A stretch of 7,075 nt of DNA from Christensenella sp. UBA4675 (GTDB taxonomy: Bacteria > Bacillota > Clostridia > Christensenellales > Borkfalkiaceae), in assembly GCA_002405165.1 (NCBI GenBank), contig DHLF01000009.1:1-7075 (forward strand), written 5' to 3'. Positions 6,014 to 7,075 of this stretch are shown here, piece after piece. The stretch's first letter is position 1; every line of letters begins with the position of its first letter. The translations under genes were made by a program, and so were the position numbers. A model generated the notes under the pieces. The model was not told the origin of the DNA. It was given only the letters and a program-made list of their open reading frames with translations, and did no database searches.

Positions 6014-6089
6014 TGGTCGGAGTAGCGAGACTTGAACTCACGACTTCTTGCCCCCCAGACAAGCGCGCTACCAACTGCGCTATACCCCG
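6014..6089 (-). tRNA. tRNA-Pro, anticodon GGG
   Basis: The minus strand folds into a complete 76-nt cloverleaf. The acceptor arms are CGGGGTA and TACTCCG, 7 bp with one G-U. The D stem is GCGC/GCGC with loop AGTTGGTA. The anticodon stem is CTTGT/GCAAG with loop CTGGGGG, putting GGG at positions 34-36 (6054-6056). The T stem is GTGAG/CTCGC with loop TTCAAGT. Discriminator A is followed by an encoded CCA. It reads proline codons CCC and CCU. It is a single-gene unit with its own promoter and terminator. Confidence 0.96.
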
Positions 6090-6100
6090 ATTGCCTATGT

Positions 6101-6129
6101 ATTTTATCATTTTTATTAAAATTTTGCAA
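6101..6129 (-). promoter_or_regulatory. Promoter of tRNA-Pro
   Basis: On the minus strand TTGCAA (6124-6129), a 17-nt spacer and TAAAAT (6101-6106) predict a start near 6094, about five bases before the mature tRNA 5' end. This short lead is usual for tRNA genes. Confidence 0.7.
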
Positions 6130-6247
6130 GTGTTATTATGCAATTTTTAAAGAATTTTTTATTTGTTGGTTTTTTTGTAGAAAAAATCGGATTTTCCCGT
6201 TTGTTTTTTATAATCGTTTATACAATTATTTAGCTACGTTAATATGT

Positions 6248-6364
6248 CGTATCGTTCAAAATACGGAACCGGCACAGGATGACGCAATTAAAATTTATTC
6301 TATGATTTTAGAGCAATTAAAAGTTAGTCCCGAAAATGTGAACGTTATCACTATGACAAAATAA
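6248..6364 (+). pseudogene. Possible 5'-truncated gene remnant (38 residues, unrecognised)
   Basis: The last 38 codons of a longer open frame read RIVQNTEPAQDDAIKIYSMI and continue to ITMTK before a TAA. Unlike the low-complexity sequence upstream, this has a balanced acidic/hydrophobic composition and codons like those of nearby genes (CCG, GAC, GCA, GTT). No ATG, GTG or TTG lies in frame near its beginning; the first in-frame ATG falls inside it at Met19. Further upstream the frame runs into the tRNA region and makes no protein-like sequence. It looks like the C-terminal end of a gene whose start has been lost or shifted. I do not recognise the family, and a chance open frame cannot be excluded. 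Confidence 0.3.
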
Positions 6365-6400
6365 AAAAAATTTTTAAATTATTTTTAAAAAAACGCTTTC

Positions 6401-6470
6401 AACCTATTGACAAGATAGGTTAATAGTGATAAAATAATACCAACATATCAAAAAGGTAGGTAAAACCTAT
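6401..6470 (+). promoter_or_regulatory. cysK promoter flanked by two matching inverted repeats
   Basis: TTGACA (6407-6412, exact consensus), a 17-nt spacer and TAAAAT (6430-6435) predict a start near 6442 and a leader of about 98 nt. AACCTAT-N7-ATAGGTT (6401-6421) overlaps the -35 box. A second inverted repeat, TAGGT-AAA-ACCTA (6457-6469), lies about 20 nt after the start, and AACCTAT recurs exactly at 6464-6470. The centres are 52 bp apart, about five helical turns. This fits a dimeric regulator binding both sites. Rrf2-type CymR controls cysteine genes in other Bacillota, but its identity here is only inferred. Confidence 0.65.
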
Positions 6471-6539
6471 TTATAAAATTGAGATATTTGATTTTAAAAT
6501 GATATTAAATAAAAATAAAATAAAAAGGAGAAACAAGTT

Positions 6540-7075
6540 ATGGGAAAAATTTACACAAGTGCCGATGAACTTATCGGTAAAACACCGCTTTTGGAGTTAA
6601 AGCATATAGAAAAACTATATTCATTAAAAGCGAAATTATTTGCAAAACTCGAATATTTTAACACTACGGGTTCTGTAAAAGACAGAATTGCTAAAGCAAT
6701 GATAGAAGACGCCGAAAAAAAAGGGCTTCTTACCGCAGGCGGAACGATAATAGAAGCTACTTCCGGTAACACAGGTATAGGTATAGCTTCGGTAGGAACG
6801 GCAAAGGGTTATAAAGTAATAATCGTTATGCCCGAAACGATGTCCGTAGAGCGTAGACAACTAATAAAAGCTTACGGTGCGGAAGTTGTTCTTTCGGAGG
6901 GGGCGAAAGGTATGAAGGGTGCCATTGCAAAAGCGGAAGAGCTTGCAAAGGAAAAAAACGGCGTAATATTAGGGCAATTCGTAAATCCTGCGAATCCCGA
7001 AATTCACTATAAAACCACAGGTCCCGAAATTTATGACGATACGGACGGTAAAGTAGATTATTTCGTTGCGGGCGT
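6540..7075 (+). CDS. cysK: Cysteine synthase (O-acetylserine sulfhydrylase), 3' end outside window
   Basis: This PLP enzyme makes cysteine from O-acetylserine and sulfide in the cytoplasm. The 178 visible codons cover the N-terminal part of a roughly 300-residue protein and run off the right edge. Seen motifs: LIGKTPLLEL (11-20), TGSVKDR (43-49) with the PLP-binding Lys47, the substrate loop TSGNTG (74-79), MPETMSVERR (97-106), and QFVNPANPEIHYKTTGPEI (146-164). FNTTGSVKDR has Thr-Thr where many homologues have Pro-Ala or Pro-Gly. AGGAG (6526-6530) sits 9 nt before the ATG and fixes the start. The expected Ser/Thr residues near the C-terminal PLP phosphate site are beyond the window. The MSxERR segment and the lack of N- or C-terminal extensions so far favour CysK over cystathionine beta-synthase. 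No cysE or sulfate-assimilation gene is in view. Confidence 0.94.
   Translation, partial: MGKIYTSADELIGKTPLLELKHIEKLYSLKAKLFAKLEYFNTTGSVKDRIAKAMIEDAEKKGLLTAGGTIIEATSGNTGIGIASVGTAKGYKVIIVMPETMSVERRQLIKAYGAEVVLSEGAKGMKGAIAKAEELAKEKNGVILGQFVNPANPEIHYKTTGPEIYDDTDGKVDYFVAG

Noticed and set aside
6032..6364. Full 110-codon plus-strand open frame
   Set aside because: Its first third is antisense to tRNA-Pro and its middle is low-complexity Phe-rich sequence. Only the last 38 codons look coding.
6551..6860. Two minus-strand open frames opposite cysK
   Set aside because: They lie wholly within the well-supported cysK frame and have no ribosome-binding site or motifs.

Overview
The window looks like a piece of a low-GC Bacillota (Clostridia-type) chromosome, probably from an uncultured gut or host-associated lineage. 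The reasons are AT-rich intergenic DNA, AAGGAG-type ribosome-binding sites on several genes, sigma-A-like promoters with 17-nt spacers, a B. subtilis-type NagA, a BspA-like leucine-rich-repeat lipoprotein and a CCA-encoding tRNA. Species cannot be named from sequence alone.

Layout. (1) Positions 1-603, minus strand: the N-terminal 201 codons of a BspA-like LRR surface lipoprotein that runs off the left edge. It has a leader of about 190 nt holding a hairpin and, just before the ribosome-binding site, a strong intrinsic terminator that can be read as an attenuator. (2) Positions 970-1848, plus strand: dapA, divergent from the lipoprotein gene. (3) Positions 1951-4583, plus strand: nagA and nnr, overlapping by ATGA behind their own promoter. 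(4) Positions 4584-4947: non-coding convergent region with a 13-bp perfect hairpin and a startless open frame. (5) Positions 4948-5826, minus strand: an orphan ADP-ribosylglycohydrolase (DraG-like) whose codon use differs from its neighbours and whose predicted promoter carries a 14-bp palindrome. (6) Positions 5948-6129, minus strand: a complete tRNA-Pro(GGG) unit with promoter, gene and terminator. (7) Positions 6130-6364: mostly non-coding, ending in a short coding-looking, start-less fragment. (8) Positions 6407-7075, plus strand: cysK, cut by the right edge, with a near-consensus promoter flanked by two inverted repeats built from the same ACCTA half-site.

The core content is metabolic housekeeping: lysine/diaminopimelate synthesis (dapA), amino-sugar recycling (nagA), repair of damaged NAD(P)H (nnr), cysteine synthesis (cysK) and a tRNA. 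The accessory content is the LRR lipoprotein and the ADP-ribosylglycohydrolase. I see no CRISPR array, integrase, transposase, toxin-antitoxin pair or defence cassette. The parts most worth checking are regulatory: the attenuator-like leader, the paired cysK operators about five helical turns apart, and the palindrome over the DraG-like promoter.
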